NCBI GenBank assembly: GCA_024401365.1
Contig: JAKSLE010000015.1
Coordinates: 1 to 62,617, forward strand
Reading direction: 5' to 3'
Length of the DNA: 62,617 nucleotides
Source: Bacteroidales bacterium
Lineage (GTDB): Bacteria > Bacteroidota > Bacteroidia > Bacteroidales > Marinilabiliaceae
Shown: one piece after another, positions 25,068 through 34,458 of the stretch
Numbering within the stretch: position 1 is the stretch's first letter
Layout: every line of letters begins with the position of its first letter
The notes under the pieces: generated by a model
Databases searched by the model: none
What the model saw: the letters and a program-made list of their open reading frames with translations, nothing else
Told to the model about the DNA's origin: nothing
Made by a program: the position numbers and the translations under genes

Positions 25068-25180
25068 CTATTCAAAAAGTTCTAACTATTGCGTGTTGTA
25101 AAACTTATGACTCTTGGACCGTTACAGTCCTATTTGTATTCAACTACTGTGTAAAAACACTCCCTGCGCAGGGAATATAT

Positions 25181-25537
25181 TTACTTCGCAGCCTCTTTTG
25201 CCTTGTTAACTACAGCCTTGAATGCTTCTGCATGGTTAACTGCGAGGTCAGCGAGGACCTTACGGTTGATTTGGATACCCTGCTTTGCAATCAAGCCCAT
25301 AAGCTTGCTGTATGAAAGACCCTCGAGACGTGCTGCAGCGTTAATACGTTGAATCCACAATGCACGGAAATTGGACTTCTTTTTGCGGCGGTCACGGAAG
25401 GCATACTGTTGGCCCTTCTCCCATGTGTTCTTCGCAACTGTCCAAACGTTACGACGACGACCAAAGTTACCCTTGGTGAGCTTCAAAATCTTACGACGAC
25501 GCTCACGTGATGCTGCATGATTTACTGATCTTGGCAT
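25181..25537 (-). CDS. rplT: 50S ribosomal protein L20
   Basis: A 118-residue, highly basic protein with the L20 N-terminal extension that threads into 23S rRNA (starting [18 protein letters not shown]) and the globular C-terminus ([24 protein letters not shown]). L20 is an early assembly protein, and in other bacteria it represses its own operon by binding a leader structure. It is last in the operon thrS-infC-rpmI-rplT, separated from rpmI by 127 bases containing a hairpin. Confidence 0.97.
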   Translation of the reverse strand: MPRSVNHAASRERRRKILKLTKGNFGRRRNVWTVAKNTWEKGQQYAFRDRRKKKSNFRALWIQRINAAARLEGLSYSKLMGLIAKQGIQINRKVLADLAVNHAEAFKAVVNKAKEAAK

Positions 25538-25573
25538 TTCTTTGTCTGTTTTTAAGAATGGTTAGCGTACGTT

Positions 25574-25607
25574 TTAGTCATCTCGAGCATACATGCTCTT
25601 TTACGTA
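25574..25607 (-). promoter_or_regulatory. Possible structured leader of rplT
   Basis: The rpmI-rplT gap is long for this operon. On the minus strand it can fold into a stem GAGCAT-GT-ATGCTC (25585-25598), enclosed by a second pairing of TACGT/ACGTA-type arms about 10 bases outside it. Position and form suggest an L20 or operon control site, but the assignment is speculative. Confidence 0.3.
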
Positions 25608-25664
25608 ACTTCTTCTGCCAGCTAAATCCATTCAGTTTTTTGTTATTAAAAGTACTCTAATGAA

Positions 25665-25859
25665 TTAAATGTGAAGTAGGAGCTTTACCTCTTTCAAGTC
25701 TACTGTAGAAATAAGACCTGGATGTGTGAGAGCACGCTTCTGCTTTGTTGTCTTCTTTGTCAAAATGTGACGCTTGAAGGCATGTTTGCGCTTGATTTTG
25801 CCAGTGCCTGTGAGAGTAAATCTCTTCTTCGCACTAGCGTTGGTTTTCATCTTTGGCAT
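25665..25859 (-). CDS. rpmI: 50S ribosomal protein L35
   Basis: A 64-residue basic protein with the L35 pattern [20 protein letters not shown] (residues 2-21) followed by [22 protein letters not shown]. Normal length. It lies 43 bases after infC in the conserved thrS-infC-rpmI-rplT order. Confidence 0.97.
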   Translation of the reverse strand: MPKMKTNASAKKRFTLTGTGKIKRKHAFKRHILTKKTTKQKRALTHPGLISTVDLKEVKLLLHI

Positions 25860-25902
25860 TGCTTTAGATTTATTATCGCAATAGTTAAAACTTATATTAT
25901 TT

Positions 25903-26508
25903 TTACTTCTTTGCAGACTTAGGAGTAAGCATCAATATCATACGCTTACCTTCAAGCCTAGGCATCTGATCCACTCTCGCCAACTCTTCCAAGTCATTTG
26001 CAAAACGGAGAAGCAATATCTCGCCCTGCTCCTTGAAAAGAATCGAACGACCCTTGAAGAACACGTATGCCTTAACTTTTGAACCTTCCTGCAAAAACTC
26101 CTTAGCATGACGGAGTTTGAACTCATAGTCATGGTCATCTGTATTAGGTCCGAATCGGATCTCCTTAACGACAACCTTAACCGCTTTCGCTTTCAACTCC
26201 TTAGCCTTCTTCTTCTGCTGATAAAGGAACTTCTGATAGTCCATTATTCGGCATACTGGAGGCTCCGCATTTGGAGATATCTCCACCAAGTCAAGATCGA
26301 GATTATCAGCCATCGCTAAGGCGTCAGATGTATTGTAGACACCCGGCTCTTCGATATTCTCGCCTACGAGGCGAACTTTAGGAACTCGTATCTTGTTATT
26401 GATACGATGCTCTGGCTCGTCTTTTTTTGCTGCGCCAACCTTCTTATCAGGATTCTGATTTGGATTGAGGTTCTGTGGGCGCTCACTACTAGTGTTGTTG
26501 TTGTTCAC
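25903..26508 (-). CDS. infC: Translation initiation factor IF-3
   Basis: A 201-residue factor that binds the 30S subunit and checks start-codon and initiator-tRNA pairing. The N-domain block is [18 protein letters not shown] (about 33-50), with [23 protein letters not shown] (about 76-98). The C-domain contains [22 protein letters not shown] and [15 protein letters not shown]. There is an Asn/Ser-rich N-terminal extension. There is no ATG in position: the start is GTG at 26508, or an in-frame ATT two codons earlier (26512-26514), the class of codon used for IF-3 self-regulation in enterics. It lies 55 bases after thrS. Confidence 0.95.
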   Translation of the reverse strand: MNNNNTSSERPQNLNPNQNPDKKVGAAKKDEPEHRINNKIRVPKVRLVGENIEEPGVYNTSDALAMADNLDLDLVEISPNAEPPVCRIMDYQKFLYQQKKKAKELKAKAVKVVVKEIRFGPNTDDHDYEFKLRHAKEFLQEGSKVKAYVFFKGRSILFKEQGEILLLRFANDLEELARVDQMPRLEGKRMILMLTPKSAKK

Positions 26509-26563
26509 GCTAATGTATTGTGTAGTTTTTTCTCTTTTTTACTTGGTGAATTGTTTATTTGTT

Positions 26564-28519
26564 TCAAGACTTCATCTTACCACCCTCAAGGATAGCTCCT
26601 ACTTCATCTTGAATCTTCTTCTTGAAATCGTCAACCGACATCGTACCCAAAACGCCCTCGCCCTGACGACGTACGTTGAGTGTACCATCAGCTTCCTCTT
26701 TCTCGCCTACGATAACTAGGTATGGTATACGCTTCATCTCATTGTCACGTATCTTCTTACCTATCTTCTCGTTACGCTCATCTATAATTGTACGCACGTC
26801 ATTGGCATTGAGCTCTTTCATTACCTTATGTGCGTAGTCATTATACTTCTCACTTACTGGCAATACTACTACCTGCTCAGGTATCAACCACAATGGCAAC
26901 TTACCTGCTGTGTGCTCGAGCAATACAGCCACAAAGCGCTCCATCGAACCAAATGGCGCACGGTGAATCATTACTGGTCTGTGCTTCTGGTTGTCAGCTC
27001 CGATATACTCCAACTCAAAACGCTCTGGCAAGTTGTAGTCTACCTGAATAGTACCAAGCTGCCACTTACGACCAATGGCATCCTTTACCATGAAGTCAAG
27101 CTTTGGACCATAGAATGCAGCCTCACCTGTCTCACAGATGTATGGTACACCCTTCTCCTCACATGCCTCAATGATAGCACGCTCTGCCTTGTCCCAGTTC
27201 TCGTCACTACCAATGTACTTCTCCCTGTTGTTAGGGTCACGGAGAGATACTTGTGTAGTATAGTTCTTGAAATCAAGTGTCTTGAAAATGTAAAGAATAA
27301 TATCCATTACCTTCTCAAACTCTTCCTTGATCTGCTCTGGACGACAGAACAAGTGCGCATCATCCTGTGTAAATCCTCTTACACGTGTCAAACCATGAAG
27401 CTCACCACTCATCTCATAACGATATACCGTGCCAAACTCCGCAAAACGCAAAGGAAGATCCTTATACGAACGTGGCTTAGATCGGAATATCTCACAGTGG
27501 TGTGGACAGTTCATTGGCTTAAGCATATACTCCTCACCCTCTTGTGGTGTGTGTATTGCCTGAAAGCTGTCCTTACCATATTTTGCATAGTGACCTGATG
27601 TCTTGTACAACTCAATGTTGCCAATGTGTGGAGTGATAACTGGCTCATATCCATACGACTCCTGTACACCACGGAGGAACTGCTCCAATCTGGCACGCAA
27701 ACGCGCACCCTTTGGCAACCACAATGGCAATCCTTGTCCTACTCGAGCCGAGAATGTAAAGAGCTCAAGCTCCTTGCCCAACAAACGGTGGTCACGCTTC
27801 TTAGCCTCCTCAATGAGAGCCAAGTGCTCCTCAAGCATCTTCTGCTTAGGGAATGTGATACCATAAATACGTGTGAGCTGTGGCCTCTTCTCGTCTCCTC
27901 TCCAGTAAGCACCAGCAAGACTTGTAATCTTTACAGCCTTGATCGACTCTGTGTTGGAAATGTGCGGACCACGACAAAGATCTGTAAATGAACCTTGTGT
28001 ATATGTCGAAATAGTACCGTCCTCAAGTTCGTTGATGAGCTCTACCTTGAACTCCTCTCCTCTCTCTCCAAACATCTTCAAGGCATCTGCCTTTGTAATG
28101 TCCTTACGTACTACATCATTCTTCTGTCTCGCAAGCTCAAGCATCTTGTCCTCAATGGCCTTGAAGTCTGCATCTGTGAATGGACGACCAACTGGTGGCT
28201 GTACATCATAGTAGAATCCACTCTCAAGAGCAGGACCGATACCAAACTTAGTACCTGGGAAAAGTGTTTGAATAGCTTCCGCCATCAAGTGCGCAGATGT
28301 ATGCCAGAAAGCATGCTTGCCTTCAGCATCTTCCCACTTGAAAAGCTTTATTGTTGCATCTTGATTAATAGGACGGCTGAGGTCGTACAACTGACCATCA
28401 ATCGAGCATACAAGGACCTCCTTAGCCAAATTGCGACTAAGCGACTCTGCGATCTGCTGACCAGTCACGCCTGCCTCGTACTCTCTTTTACTTCCGTCTG
28501 GAAATGTAATCTGAATCAT
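26564..28519 (-). CDS. thrS: Threonyl-tRNA synthetase
   Basis: A 651-residue class II synthetase: TGS domain (1-62), editing domain with [10 protein letters not shown] (about 73-82, the metal-type HxxxH motif) and C-R-G-P-H, catalytic core with motif 2 ([22 protein letters not shown] region) and motif 3 ([13 protein letters not shown]), and the anticodon-binding C-terminus beginning about residue 545. Length is normal. It heads the operon with infC, rpmI and rplT. A -7 box TATCTTTG lies at 28563-28570 on the minus strand, about 45 bases before the start codon. Confidence 0.97.
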   Translation of the reverse strand: MIQITFPDGSKREYEAGVTGQQIAESLSRNLAKEVLVCSIDGQLYDLSRPINQDATIKLFKWEDAEGKHAFWHTSAHLMAEAIQTLFPGTKFGIGPALESGFYYDVQPPVGRPFTDADFKAIEDKMLELARQKNDVVRKDITKADALKMFGERGEEFKVELINELEDGTISTYTQGSFTDLCRGPHISNTESIKAVKITSLAGAYWRGDEKRPQLTRIYGITFPKQKMLEEHLALIEEAKKRDHRLLGKELELFTFSARVGQGLPLWLPKGARLRARLEQFLRGVQESYGYEPVITPHIGNIELYKTSGHYAKYGKDSFQAIHTPQEGEEYMLKPMNCPHHCEIFRSKPRSYKDLPLRFAEFGTVYRYEMSGELHGLTRVRGFTQDDAHLFCRPEQIKEEFEKVMDIILYIFKTLDFKNYTTQVSLRDPNNREKYIGSDENWDKAERAIIEACEEKGVPYICETGEAAFYGPKLDFMVKDAIGRKWQLGTIQVDYNLPERFELEYIGADNQKHRPVMIHRAPFGSMERFVAVLLEHTAGKLPLWLIPEQVVVLPVSEKYNDYAHKVMKELNANDVRTIIDERNEKIGKKIRDNEMKRIPYLVIVGEKEEADGTLNVRRQGEGVLGTMSVDDFKKKIQDEVGAILEGGKMKS

Positions 28520-28626
28520 CTTTTATCTGTATCTTTCGTCAAAGTATAGTTTTTGACGGGCGCAAAGATACGATAAATTATCATTAGTTATACCAATTCA
28601 AGCCACTTTTTTCGCATCATTGCGCT

Positions 28627-31419
28627 TTAAATACGACTTCTCAGCCTCTTTATCAACTGCCTGATTTCTACTATAATTAACATCGTACTTGTCCCAAGCG
28701 CTACATATACCCAGTCCATCAACGACATAGTGGCTGTCATCACAATATTTCCACCATAAACTACTACCATAAAATGCGATAGCGGAATAAAGAGTGATAT
28801 AAGTATAAACCTAAAGGTTGTCTTGTCAATAAAACACCTGAAGAGCGACTTCGTGGAACCAAATGCCTTGATTGATATAAGATTCCAAAATATACACATG
28901 GTGAATATCGTCATTATCAGCGTCCTTTCATATACACTGAATTGCGAAGCAACGTCTGTAGGTATCGCCCAAACCAACTCCTTTGTCCATAAATCACTGA
29001 TTTGTACTATGTCCATACCAGCACTGAGTAGCCAGAACAGAAAAACAACTATAAAATCATAGACAAAGACCATAATTATATATGGTACAAAATCTGTTGA
29101 TTTCACATATTTATTATAGACTCCTGTAGATTGACTGCTGAGTGACTTCTCTCCTCTCAATACCAATAACGCCATACCAATTATGGCAGTATCTATAATA
29201 TTCAGCCAAAACATCTGTACCACAGATATAATGTAACTGCCGGCTAATACAACACCCAATGTATTCAAAAGAACTAACGTGGCCGAAACTCCCATCATCA
29301 AACCGTATAGACGACCCTCATATCGAATCATCTCACGACCCAACCTCAAGGCCCTCTCCATCACATTCAAATGGTCTTTGTATATGGATATCTCTGTACC
29401 ACTGTGATTGTCCGACGTGGTCTTGCGCATTACTATCGAAACATCAGCTATCTCTTGCAACTGATCAATACGTCTCTCGGATGACACAACGGCTACAAAT
29501 TCACCATCGTTCTGCATAGTCCTGACAATATTCAACCTCTCCGACAATGGGGCTTGCGATATAGCTCGTACCGACTTTATGGAATCGTATGTTACAACAC
29601 CTCCGTTCTCCGACAATATTTCACCTAAGGTCTTACTCTGACTACCCACACTTCCCTTCGACTCTACCTCACTCTTTGTATCAACAAGACCCGACTTGGC
29701 CGCCATGTTGTCTATCATCTGCTTCTCAAGACTCGAAACAATCTTGACGTCAATGTTAACTCCCCACATATTACGCACAAACTGAGCAATTCCACTGCGC
29801 GCCGTATCTTCAATGCACATAAATCCAAGAAGAATAAACTTGTACGACCTCAATTGCTCTACACTGTCTATCTTCTTTACCGCAGCTGGCACATGGGCAT
29901 AAGCTATGGTCAATATATTGTATGGTGTATTTTCTATAGATTTCTCAAAACTCTTATATATAGCATAGTCATTTTCTATCTGTTTATCTCCACATTGTAC
30001 CATACTGCACAACGACGCCACCTCTTTCGGCTTGCCATGTATATATATAGTATTGATTGCATCTCCTTGAACTAGAGCTGCACACATACCCGACTCTCGC
30101 CTGCTGGACATACGGTCTATTACTACCGCATCTTTTCTGAGCGACTCTATGTCTACCCCACAGCTCGACAGCCAATTCAACATCGTAATCTCTTCCGTGG
30201 AACCATACTCCCTTGGCCTACTGTGCTCCGATTCTCTCCCCACAAAAGCAGTGGTCGAAAGCGCTATACCTTTATGAAAATACCCCAACGCCTCCTTCGA
30301 AACCGAATACTCATCGTCTTCTTTAATAAAACCAACAGTATCTTCTGCGTCTATAAGCAACCAATCTTCTTTCTTCGGAGAATAACCCAACTTCACACGC
30401 TGTACTTTCATGTTACCATTGGTTATCAAACCCAACCTGCCCGTAATAACCGAAGATATCATACCTAGCATAAATGGCGTGTACATGTCTTTTACCCTCA
30501 CACCCATCTTGCCAAGTCTGTTGTTAGCAACATACAACGCAATACTCATGACGTATGGTATACCTATAGGTAATAATGCCGTCAGAATATTCGTAGGCAC
30601 ACTTAGCACATCAATTAGTGTCTTTATGGAACCTATAGATAAACATATTATTATAAGGAGCACTGAATAGAGTATCGATACCAGCGACACCATCTGCGCC
30701 ACTTTGCTGATAAGCATGATAAATGGCACTCTGACCGCCTCGTCTCGCTTCGTAGCTACCCTGCTTCTCCCATATTCTGTCTGAACTCCAACTCGCGTAA
30801 CCTTCATAACGCCAGTTCCTTCAACAACCGAGGAACTGCCCATAACCCAGTCTTGTGGGTAAATATGACTCGCATCTGTCGTCGGACCTAAACCTACCCC
30901 CTTCAAAACATCATTATTTCCTCCTATCAACGACTCATCAACTCTTAACCCCGACGCATTCAATAAAATACCATCTGCCGGAACTATAACGCCTTCTTCT
31001 AGTAGCACAATATCGTCTACTACAATATCAAGCGCCGTAACGGTCATCGACTTGTCTCCTCGCCTGACTTGTACCTTCTCTCCATCAAAATTTACTTGAG
31101 CCCTGGTCTTTTTCTGCGTATGCTTGCTAATAAATCTCAATACCACATACGCTATCGCATACGATAATACAACACAGACCAGATTGCAAACGGCTCGATA
31201 TCGCATGTTCCCATCTTCAGGATCTATCAGAAAATACGATGCTAGACAACACGCAAACAGAATACCTATTACCCACAACTGAACATTTTTCAAAAATGGA
31301 GACAAAAGGACATAACCCTCAGTTTCAGAACCTCCCGTCCTTTCCATACGGTTGATTCCGAATTTTTTGCGCGAATAAACAACGCCCATCTCACTAAGTC
31401 CAGTTCCTATGCGGCCCAT
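28627..31419 (-). CDS. P-type ATPase homologue with all catalytic motifs lost (pseudopump)
   Basis: A 930-residue membrane protein aligning end to end with Ca2+-type (PMCA-like) P-type ATPases of Bacteroides: an N-terminal GLS-x(8)-RKKFG-x-N segment, an A-domain (VPADGILL, VDES, VMGSSSVVEGTG), two early membrane pairs, N/P domains and a C-terminal membrane block with VVQMFWLNIID. Every catalytic site is changed. TGES is I-G-G-N (165-168). PEGLP of helix 4 is PIGIP (284-288). DKTGTLT is G-R-L-G-L-I-T, so the phosphorylated Asp is Gly327. TGD is S-S-L (562-564). GDGxND is S-S-E-R-R-I (646-651). The frame is intact with no stops, so it is kept as a non-pumping protein, perhaps a sensor, regulator or scaffold. 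Confidence 0.85.
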   Translation of the reverse strand: MGRIGTGLSEMGVVYSRKKFGINRMERTGGSETEGYVLLSPFLKNVQLWVIGILFACCLASYFLIDPEDGNMRYRAVCNLVCVVLSYAIAYVVLRFISKHTQKKTRAQVNFDGEKVQVRRGDKSMTVTALDIVVDDIVLLEEGVIVPADGILLNASGLRVDESLIGGNNDVLKGVGLGPTTDASHIYPQDWVMGSSSVVEGTGVMKVTRVGVQTEYGRSRVATKRDEAVRVPFIMLISKVAQMVSLVSILYSVLLIIICLSIGSIKTLIDVLSVPTNILTALLPIGIPYVMSIALYVANNRLGKMGVRVKDMYTPFMLGMISSVITGRLGLITNGNMKVQRVKLGYSPKKEDWLLIDAEDTVGFIKEDDEYSVSKEALGYFHKGIALSTTAFVGRESEHSRPREYGSTEEITMLNWLSSCGVDIESLRKDAVVIDRMSSRRESGMCAALVQGDAINTIYIHGKPKEVASLCSMVQCGDKQIENDYAIYKSFEKSIENTPYNILTIAYAHVPAAVKKIDSVEQLRSYKFILLGFMCIEDTARSGIAQFVRNMWGVNIDVKIVSSLEKQMIDNMAAKSGLVDTKSEVESKGSVGSQSKTLGEILSENGGVVTYDSIKSVRAISQAPLSERLNIVRTMQNDGEFVAVVSSERRIDQLQEIADVSIVMRKTTSDNHSGTEISIYKDHLNVMERALRLGREMIRYEGRLYGLMMGVSATLVLLNTLGVVLAGSYIISVVQMFWLNIIDTAIIGMALLVLRGEKSLSSQSTGVYNKYVKSTDFVPYIIMVFVYDFIVVFLFWLLSAGMDIVQISDLWTKELVWAIPTDVASQFSVYERTLIMTIFTMCIFWNLISIKAFGSTKSLFRCFIDKTTFRFILISLFIPLSHFMVVVYGGNIVMTATMSLMDWVYVALGTSTMLIIVEIRQLIKRLRSRI

Positions 31420-31480
31420 GCTATGGATATAGAAATCATTTTACCTTAGTGTCTACGTTAATTAACATATATTAGTTGCA

Positions 31481-31517
31481 AAAAAAGAGAGGGAAAGACT
31501 AATGCCCTTCCCTCTCT
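31481..31517 (-). terminator. Terminator of tkt
   Basis: AGAGAGGGAA / TTCCCTCTCT, ten perfect pairs, with T7 following on the minus strand; about 30 bases past the tkt stop. Confidence 0.88.
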
Positions 31518-31547
31518 TGTTATAGTATAGCTATATACTCTCTTATA

Positions 31548-33566
31548 TTAGAGCATAGACTTTACCTGATTGTAAACATTCTCTGCTGTGTAGCCGAGCT
31601 TCTCATCAAGTACCTTGTAAGGAGCAGAGAAACCGAATGTCTCAAGGCCCCATACCTTCGACTTAGGATCAGCACCAATGAGGAAGCCCTGGAGGTTAAC
31701 TGGAAGACCAGCTGTCATACCAAATACCTTAGCACCTGCAGGAATTACGCTCTGCTGGTATGCTGCGCTCTGTGAACGGAAGAGACCCTCAGATGGTACA
31801 GATACGATACGAACCTTAACACCATCCTTGCGGAGGAGCTCTGCACCTGAAACAAGTGTAGATACCTCAGAACCTGTAGCAACCATTACTACATCAGCAT
31901 TCTCATCTGAACCTGCAACTACATAGCCACCCTTGCGAGCCTGCTCATAGTCATTACCCGCTGGAAGGTTGTTGATATTCTGACGAGAAAGGATAAGTGC
32001 TGTAGGACTCTCAACATTCTCCATAGCCATAGCCCATGCAGTTGTTGTCTCCTTAGCATCAGCTGGACGAAGAACAAGTGTAGAGTTCTTGCCATCGTGA
32101 CGCTTGAGCTTCTCCATAAGACGGATCTGTGCCTCGTGCTCAACTGGCTCATGAGTAGGTCCATCCTCACCTACGCGGAATGCATCGTGAGTCCAGATGA
32201 ACTTAACTGGGAGCTGCATGAGAGCTGCCATACGTACTACTGGGAGCATATACTGGCTGAATACGAAGAATGTACCACATGCTGGGATAACACCACCATG
32301 AAGTGCCATTCCTACACAGCAACATGCCATTGTAAACTCAGCAACACCTGCCTGGAAGAATGCACCAGAGAAATCATTTGCTGTGAGAGACTTTGTCTTC
32401 TTCAAGAAGCCGTCTGTCTTATCTGAGTTAGAAAGGTCTGCAGAAGCACAGATCATGTTAGGAACCTGCTCAGCGAGAACCGAAAGACATGCTGCAGATG
32501 CGTTACGTGTAGCATCATTGTCCTTCTGTACACACTTGCTCCAGTCAATCTTTGGAGCCTTGCCCGAGAACCACTCTGTCTGCTGTGCAGCCTTCTCAGG
32601 ATTTGCAGATGCCCAAGCCTTCTCCTCTGCATAGCGATCTGCTACGATCTTAGCAAGCTCCTCAGCACGCTTAGCGTAGAGCTCCTTAACTTCTGGGAAG
32701 ATAACGAATGGATTCTCAGGATCACCACCAAGATTCTTTACAGTATTCTTGTATGCGTCACCACCGAGAGGTGCACCGTGTGTCTTGCAGTTGCGCTCGT
32801 ACGAAGAACCATCTTCCTTCAAAGCACCCTTACCCATGATACACTTACCAATGATGAGGGTTGGCTTGCCCTTAACTGCCTTTGCCTTTACGATAGCAGC
32901 ACGAATCTGGTCAGCATCGTTACCGTTGATCTCGATAACTTCCCAGTTCTGTGCACGATACTTAGCAGCAGTATCCTCGTTCATAACCTCCTTAGTCTCT
33001 GTAGAGAGCTGGATGTCATTGCAGTCATAGAACATAATGAGGTTGTCCAAGCCAAGGTTACCAGCGATACGTGCAGCACCCTGTGAAACCTCCTCCTGAA
33101 TACCACCATCCGAAATATATGCGTAGATAGTCTCCTTTGCAAATGTTGGGTTGCCTGTGTGTGCAGCAAGGAACTTAGCAGCAATAGCAGCACCAATAGC
33201 ATATGCATGACCCTGACCAAGTGGACCAGATGTATTCTCAATACCACGAGCTACCTCATACTCTGGGTGACCTGTTGTAGGCGAACCCCACTGACGAAGC
33301 TGTGCACACTCATCAAGAGTGAACTTGCCAGCCAATGCCAACTGAGCATAGAGCATTGGAGCCATGTGACCTGGATCGAGGAAGAAACGGTCGCGACCTA
33401 CCCATGAAGGATTCTTTGGATCATACTGAAGGAACTCTGAATAGAGAACGTTGATGAAGTCAGCACCACCCATAGCACCACCTGGGTGACCACTCTTTGC
33501 CTTCTCTACCATAGAAGCAGCCAAAATACGGATATTGTCAGCCGCTCTTTGTGTTACGTTTGTCAT
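31548..33566 (-). CDS. tkt: Transketolase
   Basis: A 672-residue thiamine-diphosphate enzyme moving two-carbon ketol units in the pentose phosphate pathway. Visible sites: GHPGGAMG near residue 25, HPEYE and GPLGQGHAYAIGAA (about 115-128), the ThDP/Mg block ISDGGIQEEVSQGAARIAGN, and in the pyrimidine domain FTMACCCVGMALHGG and WTHDAFRVGEDGPTHEPVEH. Full length. Codon use is of the highly expressed kind. It is followed on the same strand, upstream, by rpiB (57-base gap), so the two pentose phosphate genes probably form an operon rpiB-tkt. Confidence 0.96.
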   Translation of the reverse strand: MTNVTQRAADNIRILAASMVEKAKSGHPGGAMGGADFINVLYSEFLQYDPKNPSWVGRDRFFLDPGHMAPMLYAQLALAGKFTLDECAQLRQWGSPTTGHPEYEVARGIENTSGPLGQGHAYAIGAAIAAKFLAAHTGNPTFAKETIYAYISDGGIQEEVSQGAARIAGNLGLDNLIMFYDCNDIQLSTETKEVMNEDTAAKYRAQNWEVIEINGNDADQIRAAIVKAKAVKGKPTLIIGKCIMGKGALKEDGSSYERNCKTHGAPLGGDAYKNTVKNLGGDPENPFVIFPEVKELYAKRAEELAKIVADRYAEEKAWASANPEKAAQQTEWFSGKAPKIDWSKCVQKDNDATRNASAACLSVLAEQVPNMICASADLSNSDKTDGFLKKTKSLTANDFSGAFFQAGVAEFTMACCCVGMALHGGVIPACGTFFVFSQYMLPVVRMAALMQLPVKFIWTHDAFRVGEDGPTHEPVEHEAQIRLMEKLKRHDGKNSTLVLRPADAKETTTAWAMAMENVESPTALILSRQNINNLPAGNDYEQARKGGYVVAGSDENADVVMVATGSEVSTLVSGAELLRKDGVKVRIVSVPSEGLFRSQSAAYQQSVIPAGAKVFGMTAGLPVNLQGFLIGADPKSKVWGLETFGFSAPYKVLDEKLGYTAENVYNQVKSML

Positions 33567-33623
33567 AATTTGTGTATCTTATTTTGTATTTTGTTTTTGA
33601 TAGATGTTGCGGAAGTATTCGTA

Positions 33624-34064
33624 TTAGTAACGAGATATCTTCTCTACACGACGCTGATGACGTCCGCCCTCAAATGCCGTGTTGAGGAACGCCTGTGCAA
33701 ACTCCCAGCACTGCTCTTCTGTGAGAAATCTCGCTGGCATCACACAGATATTTGCATCATTGTGCTGACGCGCAAGCTCTGTAATCTCCTTGTTCCAACA
33801 ATAAGCCGAACGTACCTCATTGTGCTTGTTCAACGACATGTTAATGCCATTACCAGAACCACAGAACGCAATGGCACGCTTGAGCTCGCCTTTGCTGATA
33901 GCCGAAGCTAGTGGGTGCGCATAATCAGCATAATCGCACGAATCTGGTGTGTGTGTGCCGAAATCCTGAATATCAAAGCCAGCCGCAATAAGACGAGCCT
34001 TGATAGCCTCTTTCATCTCAAAACCAGCATGGTCCGAAGCCATACCTAGTACTTCTTTCTGCAT
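33624..34064 (-). CDS. rpiB: Ribose 5-phosphate isomerase B
   Basis: A 146-residue RpiB/LacAB-fold enzyme interconverting ribulose 5-phosphate and ribose 5-phosphate. The start ASDHAGFEMKEAI (about residues 9-21) has the family D-H-A-G; DFGTHTPDSCDYADYA supplies the substrate loop, and CGSGNGINMSLNKH (about 69-82) is the phosphate and catalytic loop, where the Cys or Thr base sits. It precedes tkt in the same operon. Confidence 0.95.
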   Translation of the reverse strand: MQKEVLGMASDHAGFEMKEAIKARLIAAGFDIQDFGTHTPDSCDYADYAHPLASAISKGELKRAIAFCGSGNGINMSLNKHNEVRSAYCWNKEITELARQHNDANICVMPARFLTEEQCWEFAQAFLNTAFEGGRHQRRVEKISRY

Positions 34065-34176
34065 TGTATATTTACGTTGATGTTTGTCAATTTTCCGAGT
34101 CCAAAGATACTATTAAATATTTAATAGTTACGCTACATCTTCATAAAATGTTACCAATGAGTCAACGACCACATAC

Positions 34177-34209
34177 AAAAAGGGTACGCCGATACCTCGA
34201 CATACCCTT
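34177..34209 (-). terminator. Terminator of tRNA-Gly
   Basis: AAGGGTA / TACCCTT stem with a 16-base loop, followed by TTTTTG on the minus strand, 15 bases after the tRNA 3' end. Confidence 0.7.
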
Positions 34210-34223
34210 GTCAACTCCGAGAG

Positions 34224-34296
34224 AGCGGTAAACGGGACTCGAACCCGCGACCCTCAGCTTGGGAAGCTAATGCTCTACCAACTGAGCTATTACCGC
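34224..34296 (-). tRNA. tRNA-Gly (anticodon CCC)
   Basis: A complete cloverleaf on the minus strand: acceptor GCGGTAA / TTACCGC plus discriminator T, a D-arm with AGCTCAGTTGGTAGAGC, anticodon stem TTAGC/GCTGA around loop TTCCCAA (anticodon CCC), and a T-arm with GGTTCGAGTCC. The CCA end is not encoded. Confidence 0.95.
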
Positions 34297-34404
34297 ATTA
34301 AAGCTTGGGCGCTCTCCCCTTAAGCGTCCACAAAGGTAGATAACATTTCGTTACTTACAATAGCTAATCTACTTTTTTCTGCAATTACCTTCCCCCTACC
34401 TCTC

Positions 34405-34439
34405 AAAAAACAAGGGCGCACCCTCATGGATACGCCCTT
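34405..34439 (-). terminator. Terminator of the gene at 34459-35061
   Basis: AAGGGCG / CGCCCTT stem with a T-run (TTGTTTTTTG) on the minus strand; about 20 bases after the stop. Confidence 0.78.
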
Positions 34440-34458
34440 CTTATATGCTGTTTCAATA

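Larger units (their letters stand above)
24639..25180. other. Intergenic region between rplT and dnaA
   Basis: About 540 bp. It holds, from the rplT side, two small hairpins (ggaccgttacagtcc; ccctgcgcaggg), the rplT terminator at 25044-25067, and a T/C-rich stretch with an 11-bp tandem repeat at 24874-24936. The likely dnaA promoter (a TTAATTTG-like -7 box, 20 bases from an upstream TTTG to the downstream one) lies within 70 bases of the start codon. No TTATCCACA-type DnaA box cluster was seen, so I do not call an origin. Confidence 0.5.

Noticed and set aside
24639-25180. A replication origin next to dnaA
   Set aside because: No cluster of TTATCCACA-like DnaA boxes is seen, dnaN and recF are not adjacent, and the sign of strand asymmetry appears constant on both sides, which argues against an origin here.
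26828-27598. A 256-residue plus-strand ORF opposite thrS
   Set aside because: It is an antisense shadow; the minus strand encodes an intact threonyl-tRNA synthetase with all motifs, and the shadow has no recognisable domain.
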